Positions 1 to 11,112 of a DNA stretch of 64,000 nucleotides are shown piece by piece. How positions within the stretch are numbered: position 1 is the stretch's first letter; each line of letters opens with the position of its first letter. The translations under genes were made by a program, and so were the position numbers. This stretch comes from Rhizoctonia solani (lineage: Eukaryota > Basidiomycota > Agaricomycetes > Cantharellales > Ceratobasidiaceae). Under the pieces are notes generated by a model. It saw nothing but the letters and a program-made list of their open reading frames with translations. It did no database searches and was not told the origin of the DNA. Location: positions 1,488,001 to 1,552,000 of the forward strand of contig NC_057378.1 in NCBI RefSeq assembly GCF_016906535.1, read 5' to 3'.

Positions 1-534
1 AGGATAGGCAGCGATTGGAGCCGGAGGTGGAGGGGCAGATGCTCCAATCGGGGATTGGAGATGCGGAGATAGAGGGGGAGACAGGACTCGTGGGGGCGCA
101 ATTCTTCTTGGGGTAGGCTGGGCGAGGCCTGGGATTGCCCTGGGTGCTTCTTCCCAGAAGGGGACCCTACTAGTCGTTCCAGTAGGCTCGACTTTTGGTA
201 TGGGGCGTGGCGTTTCTTCCATGGCCTTGGGTTGGGGTCCTTCTGGTGTTCTGGGCCCTTGGAGCTGAAGGGTTCTAAGCCCATCCTTGACAACATCAAC
301 GGTTTGGGATATGTTTTTGACATTGGTCCGGGTTTCAACCCCTGCTTCCTTGATTTTGGCGATTTCCTGTTCCAGGCGTTTGACTTGGCTGAGTAACCCA
401 AGGAGGAGTTGGGTAACCCGTTCGAGGGAGACTTTGCCATACTCAACAGAGGTGGCTGGCGGAAGTTGGGGTTCCACGTAGCCCTGATCAAAAGGGGATT
501 GGGTTTGAGAGGTTGTCCTGGAGCGGGTTGCCAT
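1..534 (-). CDS. A-family element 1: gag, 5' part, runs off the left window edge
   Basis: Reading the minus strand from an ATG at 534, the frame stays open to base 1 (about 178 codons), so the gene is truncated only by the window. The translation closely follows the N-terminal half of the gag at 46543-47895: a short basic N-terminus, a leucine-rich heptad region that probably forms a coiled coil, then a proline-rich linker. Gag forms the virus-like particle core of Ty3/Gypsy elements. The gene lies 500 bp downstream of an LTR and a primer-binding site on the same strand, as expected for a 5' end. It still contains many CpG dinucleotides and no stop codon, so this copy is younger than gag 2 next to it. 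Confidence 0.85.
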   Translation of the reverse strand, partial: MATRSRTTSQTQSPFDQGYVEPQLPPATSVEYGKVSLERVTQLLLGLLSQVKRLEQEIAKIKEAGVETRTNVKNISQTVDVVKDGLRTLQLQGPRTPEGPQPKAMEETPRPIPKVEPTGTTSRVPFWEEAPRAIPGLAQPTPRRIAPPRVLSPPLSPHLQSPIGASAPPPPAPIAAYP

Positions 535-1020
535 AGAAGGTTGGGGGTAGGAGCGGCCAGCGTGAGAAGAGGCCCGTGAAGAGGAGCGCGTGGGAGTGCG
601 AGAGAGAATGGTGGAGTGGGGGGGGGATGACAGGCTGTGTAGCCAGGTATTGCCTATATCAGGACTTATGAGCGCTTTGTTACACAAACGCTAAACCTCT
701 GCGTCAAACAACCTAGCATTGGACAGTAAGTGCTGCTAATTACAGCCGTTGGCGGGCGTAATGTAGGGTCTCGTCTCTGCAAGCGGGTGTATCTGCTGTC
801 TGAGGTTGGTGGTAACAGGTGCGGCAACTGTGGGTATGTGGACGATTAGAACCCGTCTGCCTTATAGCAATTTGGTACTAGGTGGAGCCGACGCTGGTTT
901 GATTATTGACAGCAAAAGGCGAGCTTGATCACCTGTTTTCCCTTGTGCTAGTACAGGGGGTCTTCTTGTTTGTTGTGGCTAAGTGAGTGTGCTTGGTGGG
1001 CACGGTTTGCAACCAACTTA
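535..1020 (-). other. Untranslated leader of A-family element 1
   Basis: This stretch is homologous to the leader between 5' LTR and gag in the complete A element (46057-46542). It holds no ORF of note. It links the PBS at 1021-1033 to the gag start at 534. Confidence 0.7.
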
Positions 1021-1033
1021 AGGTCGATTACCT
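1021..1033 (-). promoter_or_regulatory. Self-complementary primer-binding site, A element 1
   Basis: On the minus strand this 13-mer starts 2 nt after the LTR end. It pairs with the 13-mer at about 1277-1289 in the LTR, the expected mRNA 5' end. The same arrangement is seen in the complete A element at 46044-46056. Confidence 0.65.
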
Positions 1034-1035
1034 AG

Positions 1036-1610
1036 TGTCCTAGACGTCCGTAAGGGGCGTCAAGGCAGCAGGCGCTTGGGGCCGTATGTACTAAGTAAGA
1101 AACCGCTTAAGGCGGTGGGGGTTACTACCTACAACAACGAACTACCTAACTACGGTGACCACGCGCTATAAGGCGGCGGTGAACTACGTATGTACAGTGG
1201 ATCCAATGCTTAAGGCGTGTATCTAAGTGCTTTTACTGGACTATAAGGTCCTTGTATAGTTGGGGATGCAACAAGAGGTAATTGACCTGGGTGTTACCAT
1301 GGTTGGTTGGCCTCCTTATATATTCTACAGAGTGACTAATTACAAATACATCATATCCAATATGTAATCCAATAAGAACCCCGCTCCGCAGTCGGCCTTA
1401 CTCATGCATACGTGTCACTGACGTGTCATAGTGATGTCATCAGGTGGAGGTGGCTACGTGTGCTGAGGTAAGCGTGGGAGGGGACGTGGCTTGGCGCTTA
1501 GCGTATGATATAAGCGCCGAAGTCACGTGATCGAAAATGTTGTCCGTTTGTCTTTGTTTAAATCCGAGAAAATGGGAATAATTCCCCTGGTATTGAGTGT
1601 GTCTACGACA
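1036..1610 (-). repeat. 5' LTR of A-family element 1 (575 bp)
   Basis: Homologous along its length to the 580-bp LTRs at 45462-46041 and 51322-51901. On the minus strand it begins TGTCGTAGACAC at 1610 and ends TCTAGGACA at 1036. A TATATA-type promoter lies near 1318. It abuts gag 2 directly at 1611, which places the insertion point of element 1 inside the gag of element 2. The matching 3' LTR lies beyond the left window edge. Confidence 0.9.
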
Positions 1611-2612
1611 GAGGGTTCAGGGGTGTTGCTTGTGGGTGGCAATTTGGCGGCTGACCTCCCAGTGGAGGCCTTGGGCAAACTGGCCTCTAAGGGCCGCATT
1701 GTTCCAGTCCAGTTCCATGGCTAAGGTCCTGAACTTTGTAATGTAGTCTGCACATGTGCCGGACTGGGTGAGGGTGGTAATTTTCTGCTTGGCAGCCCTT
1801 GTGGCATCAGGGTTGCCAAAGGCTGCCAAGAACTCCAGTTTAAAACCCTCAACAGTCTGGATGATAGCTTGGTGTGATCCAAGCTGGTCAAGGTGTGGGT
1901 GGGCCCAGGCCCCAGCGGAATCCTTCATGTTCATCAGGAGGAAGGACAGAACCTCCTGATTGGTTGGGAACATCTGCAAATTTAGACAGGTCCAGGCCAG
2001 CATTTGGGTTAACCATTGCTTGGCTTTGCTCCCTATTTTGCCTGTGTAGGCATTGGGGTGGTCAACTTTGACCAGAGCAGGGTAATGGGCTGCTGGAGCC
2101 AGTGGATGAGAGGCAGGGGCTCCAATCAGGGATTGGAGACGCGGAGATGGAGGGGGAGACAGGACTTGCAGGGGCACGGCTCTTCTTGGTGTTGGCTGGG
2201 CAACAAGAGCAGGAGCCCATGGTTTTTCTGTCCAGAAGGGTGGCCTACTAACCAATCAAACAGGCTTGGCCTTTGGTATGGGGCGTGGCGTTTCTTCCAC
2301 GGTTTTTGGCTGGGGCCCCTCAGGTGTACAGGGTCCTTGGAGTTGGAGGCTTCTAAGCCCATCCTTGACAACATCAACAGTTTGAGATATTTTCTTGACA
2401 TTGGTTTGGGTTTCAACCCCTGCTTCCTTAATTTTGGCAATTTCCCTTTCAAGCTGTTCAACGTGGCCAAGGAGGCCAAGGAGGAGGCGTGTGACACACT
2501 CAAGGGATACCTTGCCAAGTTTGACAGAGGTGGTTGTTGGAAGGTGGGGTTCCATGTATCCTTGATTGAAAGAGGATTGGGTTCAAGAGGCCATCCTGGA
2601 ACAGGTTGCCAT
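1611..2612 (-). pseudogene. A-family element 2: gag pseudogene, cut by element 1
   Basis: The minus-strand reading frame from the ATG at 2612 matches family-A gag: coiled-coil segment, proline-rich linker, then the conserved central gag domain with its tryptophan-rich core. At least two in-frame TGA stops break it, one shortly after the start and one at 2256-2258. Homology stops sharply at 1611, where the LTR of element 1 begins, about 330 codons into gag. The zinc knuckle and pol should lie beyond element 1, outside the window. Confidence 0.85.
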
Positions 2613-3079
2613 GGTAGGTTGGGGGTAGGAGCGGCCAGCGTGTGAAGAAGCCCGCAAAGAAGAGCACATGGGAGTGCAAGAAAGAATGGTGGAGGATGGG
2701 GGACTAGTATGTGCCTGTGTCAGGACTTATGAGCGCTTTATTGTGTGTATACGCTAAACCCTTGCCTCAACTGGCCTAGCGTTGGACAGTTCTTACCCTG
2801 ATCAGCTGCCATGGACAGGCATGATATGGGGCAGTGCTTCTGCAAGTGGGTGGATTGGCTGTCTAGGGTTGCTAACAAAGGGTGCAGCAACTGGTGGTAT
2901 GCAGACAATCAGAACCTGTCTGCCTTATAGCAATTTGGTACTGAGTGGGGACAACACTGGTTTGATTATTGACAGCAAAAGGCAATCCCAATCACTTGAT
3001 TTCCCTTGTGCTAGTACAGGGGGTCTTCTTGTTGTTGACTGAGTAGCGGTGTTTGTGGGCACGGTTTGCAACCAACTTA

Positions 3080-3092
3080 AGGTCAATTACCT
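3080..3092 (-). promoter_or_regulatory. Self-complementary primer-binding site, A element 2
   Basis: The 13-mer starts 2 nt after the LTR on the minus strand and is complementary to the start of the presumed R region (about 3336-3348) of the adjoining LTR. The leader between it and gag (2613-3079) has no coding signal. Confidence 0.6.
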
Positions 3093-3094
3093 AG

Positions 3095-3666
3095 TGTCCT
3101 AGACGTCCTTAAGGGGCGTTGAGGCAGTAGGCACTTGTGGCCATATGGAACTGTACGTAAACTGCGTAAGGTGGCAAGGAAACTACCTACAACAATGAGC
3201 TAACTATCTATGGTGGCAAGATGCTATAAGGCGTTGGCAAGCTACCTAAGTACAGTGGGAACAACGCTTAAGGTGTGTATCTAAGTGAGTTACTGGCCTA
3301 AGGCCTTGTACAGTGTAAAGGGATGCAACAAGAGGTAATCAACCTGGGTGTTACCATGGTTGGTTGGCCTCCTTATATATTCTACAAGCCAGCTATTTAC
3401 AAATACATTATATCAAATACCTAATCCAATAAGAACCCTGCTCTGCAGTTGGCCTTACTCATGCATACATGTCACTGACGTGTCATGATGATGTCATAGG
3501 TGGAGGTGGCTACGTATGCTGATTAAGCACAGATGGGGACATGACTTTGGCGCTTAGTGTATGATATAAGCGCCAAAGTCACGTGATTGAAAATGTTGTC
3601 TGTTTAACTCTGTTTAAATTTGAGAAAATCGAAATAAATTCCGTGGTATCAATTGTGTCTACAACA
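3095..3666 (-). repeat. 5' LTR of A-family element 2 (572 bp)
   Basis: A-family LTR on the minus strand, beginning TGTTGTAGACAC at 3666 and ending TAGGACA at 3095. It has lost more CpG sites than LTR 1036-1610. It interrupts a family-B LTR whose 3' part continues at 3667. The other end of element 2 is outside the window. Confidence 0.88.
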
Positions 3667-4300
3667 TAACTTCCCCTTTTGTACATCATGTATATAGTTG
3701 TTTGCTCTCCCTCTGGGGTATATAAAGCGCCTGAGGGAGACCCTTGAATGCATCTCATCTTTCATCCTGCTTTTACCTCTTTTGTGAACTTGAAGATCTC
3801 CTAGATCTTCTTACTTAGTTTAGAGTGTCTTGTTTTGCTCTCTTAGCCTTGTAAGCTCACTGAGCTTAACCTTCAAGGTATCTCAGTAGATTTAACCTCT
3901 AACAAGGTCCCAACCAGCACTGGCTTGCTAGGAAAGGCTCTAGGGCAACCCTGAACCTCTTGAGTAAGTCAGTTGGGAGAGTTTAGGGCCTTGAAAGCAG
4001 CATATACATCTTAATTGAGTGCAATCTCAGTCAAATAATTTTTTATTCAATCCAGATAAGTTACAGTTAGTAGACAAAACTTGGTACTAGCTTTCATACT
4101 ATATATAAGTATAACCAACCACCTGCATCTGCAGTAATTGCTTGATTACTTGTTAAGTTTAGGGTTCACCCTGATTACTCACCTAACTTACCTTTATATA
4201 GCTACTCCATTGCCTTTATATCCATAGATAATTGATCTATCAATCACTTCATTATATTCTGTATATAATTACATAGTCCATAAAACCCTATTCTACAACA
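3667..4300 (+). repeat. Family-B LTR, 3' part, broken by A element 2
   Basis: Homologous to 45062-45461 joined to 51907-52143. It carries a clear core promoter (GGGGTATATAAAG near 3716-3729) followed by the same downstream region, and ends in ...CTACAACA at 4300. The 5' part would lie to the left, beyond element 2. The flank 4301-4447 shows nothing I recognise. Confidence 0.8.
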
Positions 4301-4447
4301 TACCTCAATGAATATGCCTCAAGCTCAACATTTAGTATAATTTATCAGGCTGTTGGTATCTGTTGAAAGTACAGGGATAGCTGACGCTGGATTTGCTTGA
4401 CTGTTACAGACATTTACCAATGGGCCATCCAGCCTGAAGTCAGCCAT

Positions 4448-4620
4448 TGTCATAAACAGAGGAAAATAGAACTAGCTGGAATTGAACCAGCTTGACCACT
4501 AAGCCATAGAGCCCTATTACTCCTCTGCTGACAACCCATGATTACACCTGCTACCCCCCAAATTTGAGCTTGGGCCAGCATGCAACCACTTGTACTTGTC
4601 ATGTGACTGTGTCCAGGAGA
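4448..4620 (-). mobile_element. H unit, copy H1 (173 bp)
   Basis: One of five copies of a ~173-bp repeat with TGTC...GACA ends (here the last base triplet reads AGA). On the minus strand it contains a perfect tRNA T-arm (5-bp stem, 7-nt loop TTCAATT; 4475-4491) and, just upstream, a box-A-like stretch (4496-4506). No target duplication is visible (GCCAT versus CTGGC), so one edge may have decayed. Confidence 0.7.
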
Positions 4621-5060
4621 CTGGCCTTCCTGCTACTGTTTTGGTGATGCAACAGCATATTGCACTTGGACTCATTCATCTGGTGTTTGTTGGGCTCAAA
4701 ATAGGTGAGTACACACCATTTGCACATGCACATTTGCTTTGGATTTCATATGTATTATACACATTTGAAACACATTCTTGTACACATCAGAATTGGTTGT
4801 ACACATAGGTGTATGCTTCTTAAGCATCTACTATTGGTCTAGAACAATCACTATATGTACATATAATTATATCTTATCTATATATCATTATTTGTGTGAT
4901 TATTTATATCTTATATATACATCATACATGCAGATCATTGACTTTGGCATAGACACAAATAGGTGTGTAGGGTCCAATGTTTGGATATCAAGGAGAGGTC
5001 CTTTGAAATGCACCCTTGCAGCACTGATTGCACTCAAAGAACAGTCAAAGGACATCCTTG
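4621..5060 (+). other. Unassigned stretch with a possible exon, cut by G1
   Basis: A short reading frame around 4933-5060 is interrupted exactly by the G1 insertion and continues at 5521 for only a few codons. A candidate GTGAGT donor lies near 4704 and a CAG acceptor near 4932. No family is recognised. It may be an exon of an old transposon gene. Evidence is weak. Confidence 0.2.
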
Positions 5061-5515
5061 TGTCATGAGCCACACCCCTATTGTGCCCTCTATTCACATA
5101 CCAGGGCACTCATGGTACACACTACAGCCACCGGAAACACGCATATACTCGCACTTATGCACTCAGAACCCCCAGGTTCCCACATATAAGAGACTTATGG
5201 TTGACATGGCTGGACTTAGTGATATTCTCTAAGTCCAGGTAACATGACCTCCCCCCCTCCAGTCCTTTATCAAATACTATACTAAACTACTATGGATTTG
5301 AGGTGGGGGGGGATGACATAATCTCTTCTATAATAATATACTATTCAGACCTTGCCTGCAGGCCTTAACATTGGCCTGCAGCAAGGGGGGCAGGGGGAGT
5401 GCAATGTCCCCCAGCAACTTATATCATTAATATATCACTTTGCATCATATATACTATGTATATCTTTGACAGTGGATATATATGGTAATAACCCTTCCAA
5501 ATATGGGTTATGACA
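5061..5515 (-). repeat. G-family solo LTR, copy G1 (455 bp)
   Basis: Bounded by TGTCAT...ATGACA and flanked by a perfect 5-bp target duplication CCTTG (5056-5060 and 5516-5520). Homologous to G2 (35367-35800), G3 (35853-36308) and G4 (39727-40163). A C-rich run near 5251 and the AT-rich block near 5440-5490 are shared by all copies. No internal coding region accompanies any of them. Confidence 0.85.
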
Positions 5516-5520
5516 CCTTG

Positions 5521-6098
5521 CATCCTCTGAACAACTTAATTGACTCTGACTGGTACCTTGAGTACCCAGTTTTGCATTCAAAGTCAACTGGAAGTATGGC
5601 TACCAGTGCAACCCACAAGTCATATCAAGAATTTATCATACAATTAAGCTATGTGCACACTTGGTTTGCAGGCAGCCATGTGATAAGATTGTAAATTCAT
5701 ACAGTGGTGCCACTCAGGGCTACTGGATGTGCCTGCTTGCAGCTTGCTACAATGTTTCAGCCTCAGGCATGTGACCCAGCAAAAACCTTAATGTAGGGCT
5801 AAGGCTGCCTCCAGCTATTTATTGTTGTATCCATAAAATATATGGGCATCCTGGACTACATGCTGGCTTGTGCCTTAGCTCATCACAAATTTATTTACTC
5901 TGGCCTCTATTTTGGTCTTGAAAGTTCCACATATGTAGTCCTGTAAAGTACTGCAGTGCCTTTCAAGTCCCACATACCTGAAATTATCATGTACTGTTTT
6001 TCTATCACATCAATTAAGTGTTTGTGAACTTGTCAATTAGTCTTTATACTAAGATTTTTATGAGTCTATCTACATTTGATCAATGGATTTTTACACAT
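5521..6098. other. No recognisable gene or element
   Basis: AT-rich sequence, nearly free of CpG. A 70-codon frame at 5482-5694 overlaps the G1 end and has no recognisable homology. Confidence 0.4.
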
Positions 6099-6168
6099 AC
6101 TGAACAGCTGGCCCCCAAGTCTGGATGTTCCTGGGGTTGGACTGTCCATACCTTTGGGGCATACAGTG
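6099..6168 (+). repeat. Isolated CACTA-type terminal repeat
   Basis: The reverse complement begins CACTGTATGCCCCAAAGG and continues with a CCAACCCC-type subterminal motif. This matches the left end of the CACTA element at 31685-31800, including its subterminal repeats. It therefore marks the end of a second, otherwise unrecognised CACTA copy, with the terminal base at 6168. Confidence 0.6.
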
Positions 6169-6224
6169 TGTATAATGCAAATGGGGTTTGCAGATCTGTG
6201 GGGGCAGGGCAGTTTGATGCCAAA

Positions 6225-7300
6225 GTGTCAACATGATCCCAGATCCTTGACCACTAAGCACCAAGGAGCTACAGATCTGTACCCCTTGCCCATTTGGTCC
6301 TCCAAACAGGTGAAGTACATCTGTACATTAGTGAAAGCAACTAGTGGCTTGATTGTTATAATATATGTAAGAAGCTGTATTTGCCAAGTAGGGATGCCCT
6401 TGGGTACCAATGCTGACCTGTTGTGCCTGGGAGGGGCCATGGATCTGCAAGCATTGGCACCAAGTGCCAAGGAGCTGTGGAACTGTAGCCCTGTCAATAC
6501 AAGCATGCAGTAGAACTGGCTACCCATTGTACTTGTGTGTAGGATGAATTTTAATAGAATAATATATATCAAATACATAGAGTGCTTACTAGGCAATCCA
6601 TGTACTGAGATGTGATGTTGTTCAAAGCCATCAAATGGGGGTCATGGATCCATAGGTGCAGAATTGTTTGCCAACAATTTGTTGACATGAACCCTAGTCC
6701 TTAGCTGGTATGTGCTGAAGGTCTATAGATTCATACCCTTTGCTTGTTTGTTGCTCCAAACAGGCAAGGTACATCAACACCCTTGGAAAGGCAATTAGTA
6801 AGTCAATTGTTGTAACCCATATAAGATACTGTACTCACTAGGCAGGGATCCTCCTGGGTACCAATGCTACTTGTTGTGCTTGGGGAGGGGCTATGGATCC
6901 ATAGGTGCTGGTAGTAGGCACCAAGAGGCTGTGGATCCATAGGCCTGCCAACACCAGCATGCAGTACAGTCACATGTTGAAGGATCAGTCTCAGGGCCAA
7001 TATTGTATGTTTTTGCAAATGTATTTACAAATGTTTGGATGTATAGTCACTGTGAAGCTCTGTTATTGGCTTTTGAGTACCTCAGTTAACTATTGTACAG
7101 TCAAACTGAGGTACATATTATCATTTTATATTGTTTATTCTAATTTGCTTATCACCATGTACATAACTATTGTTTTCATTCAATACCATATAATATTGAA
7201 TACTCATTGTGCCTGCATGTAGGATGAGTTTGAGGAGAACATTACATGTGAAATAGATATAGTACTTACCAGGTGATCTGAATGTTGAGATACAATGTTA
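6225..7300 (+). repeat. Diverged direct duplication of a ~450-bp unit
   Basis: Landmarks recur in the same order: CCAAACAGG (about 6303 and 6756), GGGTACCAATGCT (about 6402 and 6856), the GGATC-rich block, CAGCATGCAGTA or AAGCATGCAGTA, and TGTAGGATGA (about 6538 and 7219). Spacing and identity vary, so the duplication is old. ORFs inside (for example 6076-6513) are not conserved between the units and are not called. Confidence 0.5.
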
Positions 7301-7627
7301 AGTACTAAATAAGCACTGGAGCACTTGCCTATGCAACAGGGGGGACCCTGAATATTTCTATGTACAGCAAGGAAAATATTGCTTGTTACTACCTGCACAC
7401 TCAGATGAGTTTATGCATATTTAAGTGAGTGAGAAAACAGCATATATGCAGAGGATGTTGCATATTGAGGGTATTCCTGGGGTCCAGAGGTTTTGCAAAG
7501 GTTGCAATTGAAAAGAGAGAAGTTGAAAACCTCAGTTTGCATCTTTAACTCATTGTATTTACTACAGTATTACTTGTGTAATTAATACAATAAGTACAGA
7601 TTAAAAGGGAATGTCATGTCCATAACA
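7300..7627 (-). repeat. Family-C LTR, 5' fragment
   Basis: The reverse complement matches the first ~340 bp of the C LTR at 41372-42902, beginning TGTTATGGACATGACATT at 7627. The remainder of the LTR is not present on this side. Confidence 0.6.
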
Positions 7628-9129
7628 GGGTCCATAGTGAGCATGCATAGTAGTGTATCTCAAGCCACAATAAGGCTATGAAGTCAGGACTAGTTGTCAG
7701 CATGACTAAATTATCATGATCAGAGTGTGTACCAATTCTGGAGGGAAAATGGCAAGGTCAAGTGGAACTGGTTGGCAATAGGTCCTTAAGGCTGTGCTCA
7801 TAAAATTAACAAAATTGATAATTTTTGACCTCCATGAAGTTACACCAAAATTTGAGGGTAGGTGCACATGAGATACAGACCCCTACCAACAAAGTCTCAT
7901 GCACTTTGGATCACAGGAAAAAGCAGAAACCTGAGTTTTCTGTCAGAATGCAAGAGATATTTCATACTATAACAGTGGCTCAGAGAAGATGTGATCATGC
8001 CCAGAGGGCTAGAACTTTGTTAGGGAGCACAGTGCACATATATAAACTATCAGCTCACTGGGTACCACCACAAGCGTCTCCAAATTTCAAAACTGGTTAT
8101 GTTCATGTCTGCATCACAAATTTTAGTGGACAAACACATGTTGTATCTTACAGATTGGACTTACAAAACTCCTCCAGAACCCTCATCCACAAGTGCTAGG
8201 AGATAAGGCACTGGGTGTTGTGGTAAATCTTCTTGATCATCTTTAAATACAATTTGAGCTTGTTCAACATGCCTTGCATACAGGTGAGCTGAAACATGAG
8301 ATTCAAAAAAAGAAGCAAGGAATGGAGTCAAAGTCCCAGAGGATAGAAACTCAGCAGGGGAGCAGAGAAACCCAGGATGAAAGCCTAAGATATGGGTCAG
8401 TCACCCAATATTGTGCCAGAACAGTGCAAGAGTCTCCAAGTTGTCTTTGCCTGCACCAGTTAGCTGAGCTAGGGACTAATTCTGCAAGTAAAGAAAAACT
8501 GATTGCTCCAACTCCAAAGGCAGAACATCTCCAGCATGGTTGGAGGTGGCCTGAATCTCAGGGAAAACTCAAAGCCAACAAACAGCAGTGTGACCAGTAG
8601 TGAAGGTCTGAGTGTCAACTTCTATCTCCAGTTCTTCCTGTTGATCTTGCTTGGAGGGACAAAAATTGTGGAAATGTGCCTGTTGCACACTTGCTGAGAC
8701 TCCAAAGCATGGAGATGGACCTGTGTATTTTATACACATCCAAACCTTGCTGATATGAAGAAAAGGCAATGGGGGAGGTGTCTCTCCAATGAAGGATCAA
8801 GCTCTGACAGCTTCAAACATAATGTCAAGAGACTACAAGGATTTTGGTGGGGCAGGAAGGCATACCAATCAATCATCAACATTCCACTGCTCACAACTAG
8901 CAATAATGTGCTGCTTTGATATTTTCTTCATTGACAAAAAGTGTCTCTTGGTATGAGTAGCACAGGTGCTCAGACCAAGCAAGGTTAGCTGCAGGTGAGA
9001 AATACAGCACAATGAGTTGCAAGATGAAACAATCCCAAGGTGCCATGCTTTCAGAGTGGGAAAATCACAACCCCAGGCAATTCAGGCACTGAAGTGAATA
9101 CATTGCTGGAAGAAGATATAAATGGGGTT
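7628..9129. other. Unassigned AT-rich sequence
   Basis: Two modest open frames occur on the plus strand (124 codons at 7825-8199; 108 codons at 8274-8600, lysine/glutamine rich). Neither has recognisable domains, a convincing start context or conserved neighbours. I treat them as chance ORFs in old repeat-derived DNA. Confidence 0.35.
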
Positions 9130-9275
9130 TGTTATGATATAGATAAATGAGACATATGCACCCCATATTGCCAATAGGGAAAAGTGAAAACTAGGGTAGT
9201 TCTATCTGCTCTATCCTAATATGGGAATGAACATCACTATACTTGGAAACTGGCTGTGCTGTGAGACATCTTCAT
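9130..9275 (+). repeat. Family-B LTR, 5' fragment
   Basis: Begins TGTTATGATATAGATAAATG and follows the start of the B solo LTR at 44393 for about 145 bp, sharing the ACATATG..CCCC and CTATCC.AATATGGG blocks. The rest of the LTR is missing. Confidence 0.6.
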
Positions 9276-9287
9276 GCTTGAATGGGT

Positions 9288-9480
9288 AATCAAAGCCCCT
9301 CTTTCCATTTATGGTAGTCTTAACTTCCAAAAATGGAAGGTGCATGCTCTGTTTGGCATTAGTACATCAATTTCATTGATGTTTGCAAATTGGCATGATA
9401 TGTATATGCATCAATGTGGAATCATGCGGTTTTTTAGCATAATTTCATTTCCAGGGTTGCCTATGCAACAAGCTTTGACA
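9288..9480 (+). repeat. Direct repeat J, copy 1
   Basis: Shares ordered blocks with 10085-10275 (CTTCCAAAAATGG/AGGG, GCATGC.CTGTTTGGCA, TTGATATGTATATG.ATCAATG). Function unknown. The interval 9481-10084 holds a 127-codon minus-strand ORF (10026-9643) without recognisable homology. Confidence 0.5.
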
Positions 9481-10084
9481 TAGATCAGCTATTTCATATC
9501 CAATAATTGATACATAAATTCCATTAATGTTTTGGAATTGCCCAATAGGTATGTGGATCAATGTTGATCAATGTGGATTCATGTGGTGAAATTCCATATT
9601 CAAAGTAGTGTATCCAGTGGGTTCAGGCAGAAAAATGCAATTTTACTTAAGGCTCTTCTCAACGCCCCCCTTGAGCCAAACCCCTGTAATGGGGAAATCT
9701 CTTTTGCCATCATGTCCTCCTTGTGTAATCTTCAGTAACAAATCAAGGTCTGGGGTTGAGTCTGTCAACCAACATCCATGACACAGCTTGGGGCCAAAAT
9801 ACTTGCACCTAAATGACACACCCAAATGGCATGTGATTGAGCAGCTGATTGTAGTCAACTCCAGCAATTTTGCAGTGAAGTTTAAATTTTGCTTGACTAG
9901 TATCTGACCAATTAAAGTGAGATTGACCCATGACTTATGCAGGTTGAGACAATATATGGCAGGAGAACCTGCCTGGTCATCAGTTGGAGCCAAGCTTCCC
10001 ACACAAACAAATTCCTTGTTATTCAATCTGCCTTTGGACTCAGAATGTCCAATGAAGGCCTATAGATAGCACTTTGTTTTCTAG

Positions 10085-10275
10085 GGGTAATAAAACCTTG
10101 TCTCTCCATTTAGGTTAGTGAAGACTTCCAAAAATAGGGCATGCATGCCCTGTTTGGCAATTAGTATGTGAGTTTGTTAATAATTGCAAAATAACTTGAT
10201 ATGTATATGGATCAATGCAGGATGACATGGTTTATGAGTAGAGTTTTGTCTCTAGGGTCACTTATGTAAGATAAA
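10085..10275 (+). repeat. Direct repeat J, copy 2
   Basis: Second copy of the repeat at 9288-9480, about 800 bp downstream. The interval 10276-10675 holds nothing I recognise. Confidence 0.5.
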
Positions 10276-10675
10276 GTAGAAAAAATTCTATCAAGATCAT
10301 GTGATATATGTACCAATCAATGATGAAGTCACTGGTTTTCTACAAGGATTGATATCAGGGTTGATCATCCAATAACCTCTCATCCAGTGGTGCCTTGACA
10401 ATTAACATTTGCACAGTCAAATGATCCTCCAGCTGTTTGAAGGCATGAAAAATCCTTACTTGGTGTACATGATACAGGGCTCAATTTTGATTTACTATGT
10501 TATGTACTTCTGATACATACATCACCATGAAAATCTAGAATATCTGAAGCCTATTCAATTGTCATCATGCACAAAGATTTTGACAACACACATGCAACAC
10601 AGAAAATAGCAGGAAAACAAAAAAGAACTAAAAAAGGAGTAGTTTGTCTTGCAGAGGGAAAAGCCTGGGAGAGGT

Positions 10676-11110
10676 TGTAGAAATCTCATGTTTTTGTTGT
10701 GATTGCCAAGCCCAACTACATTCATTGTATATTTGGGTATGCACCTTATCTATCTGATCTGTTTATATTTTTCCTGTCTTCCACAATTGTGCTCTTCCAT
10801 CTTCCTTCTCTTCCTTGTATTCATCCTGGACTAAATCTTTTCTAAATGCTACTATCTAGCTTATCTTCCTGCAAATTGGCCCAGTTGATTCTGTACAGTC
10901 TCTTAGGCATGTGCTCTGTCATCTCTCTTGGTTGTAAAGCTCAGGCGCCACTCTCTTGCATGCAGTAACCCCTGATATGTTTAATTAGAAAAGAAGACCG
11001 CAACTTGGATTGGAAACCATGAGGACAATTCACCTTGTCAGTTTCCCATTCTGCAAATTGTATGAATTGTCTTCTTGCTTCACAACAGCCTCTCTATCTT
11101 AGTTGTGACA
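10676..11110 (+). repeat. 5' LTR of the decayed E element
   Basis: Begins TGTAGAAATCTC and ends TTAGTTGTGACA. The 3' half aligns with the E LTRs at 14435-14889 and 18789-19214 (...GGACAATTCACCTTGTCAGTTTCC...). A PBS follows 2 nt later and E-type gag and pol traces lie downstream, so this is read as the element's own 5' LTR rather than a solo LTR. Confidence 0.65.
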
Positions 11111-11112
11111 TT

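Noticed and set aside
4448..4620. A tRNA gene on the minus strand
   Set aside because: Only the T-arm and a box-A-like stretch are present. The anticodon arm and acceptor stem are missing and the sequence repeats as part of H.
5061..5515. G units as MITEs of a DNA transposon
   Set aside because: TG...CA ends with 5-bp target duplications in all four copies fit solo LTRs better. The terminal inverted match is only about six bases.
8274..8600. 108-codon lysine/glutamine-rich ORF as a host gene
   Set aside because: No recognisable domain, no intron signals or conserved neighbours, and it lies in old repeat-derived DNA.
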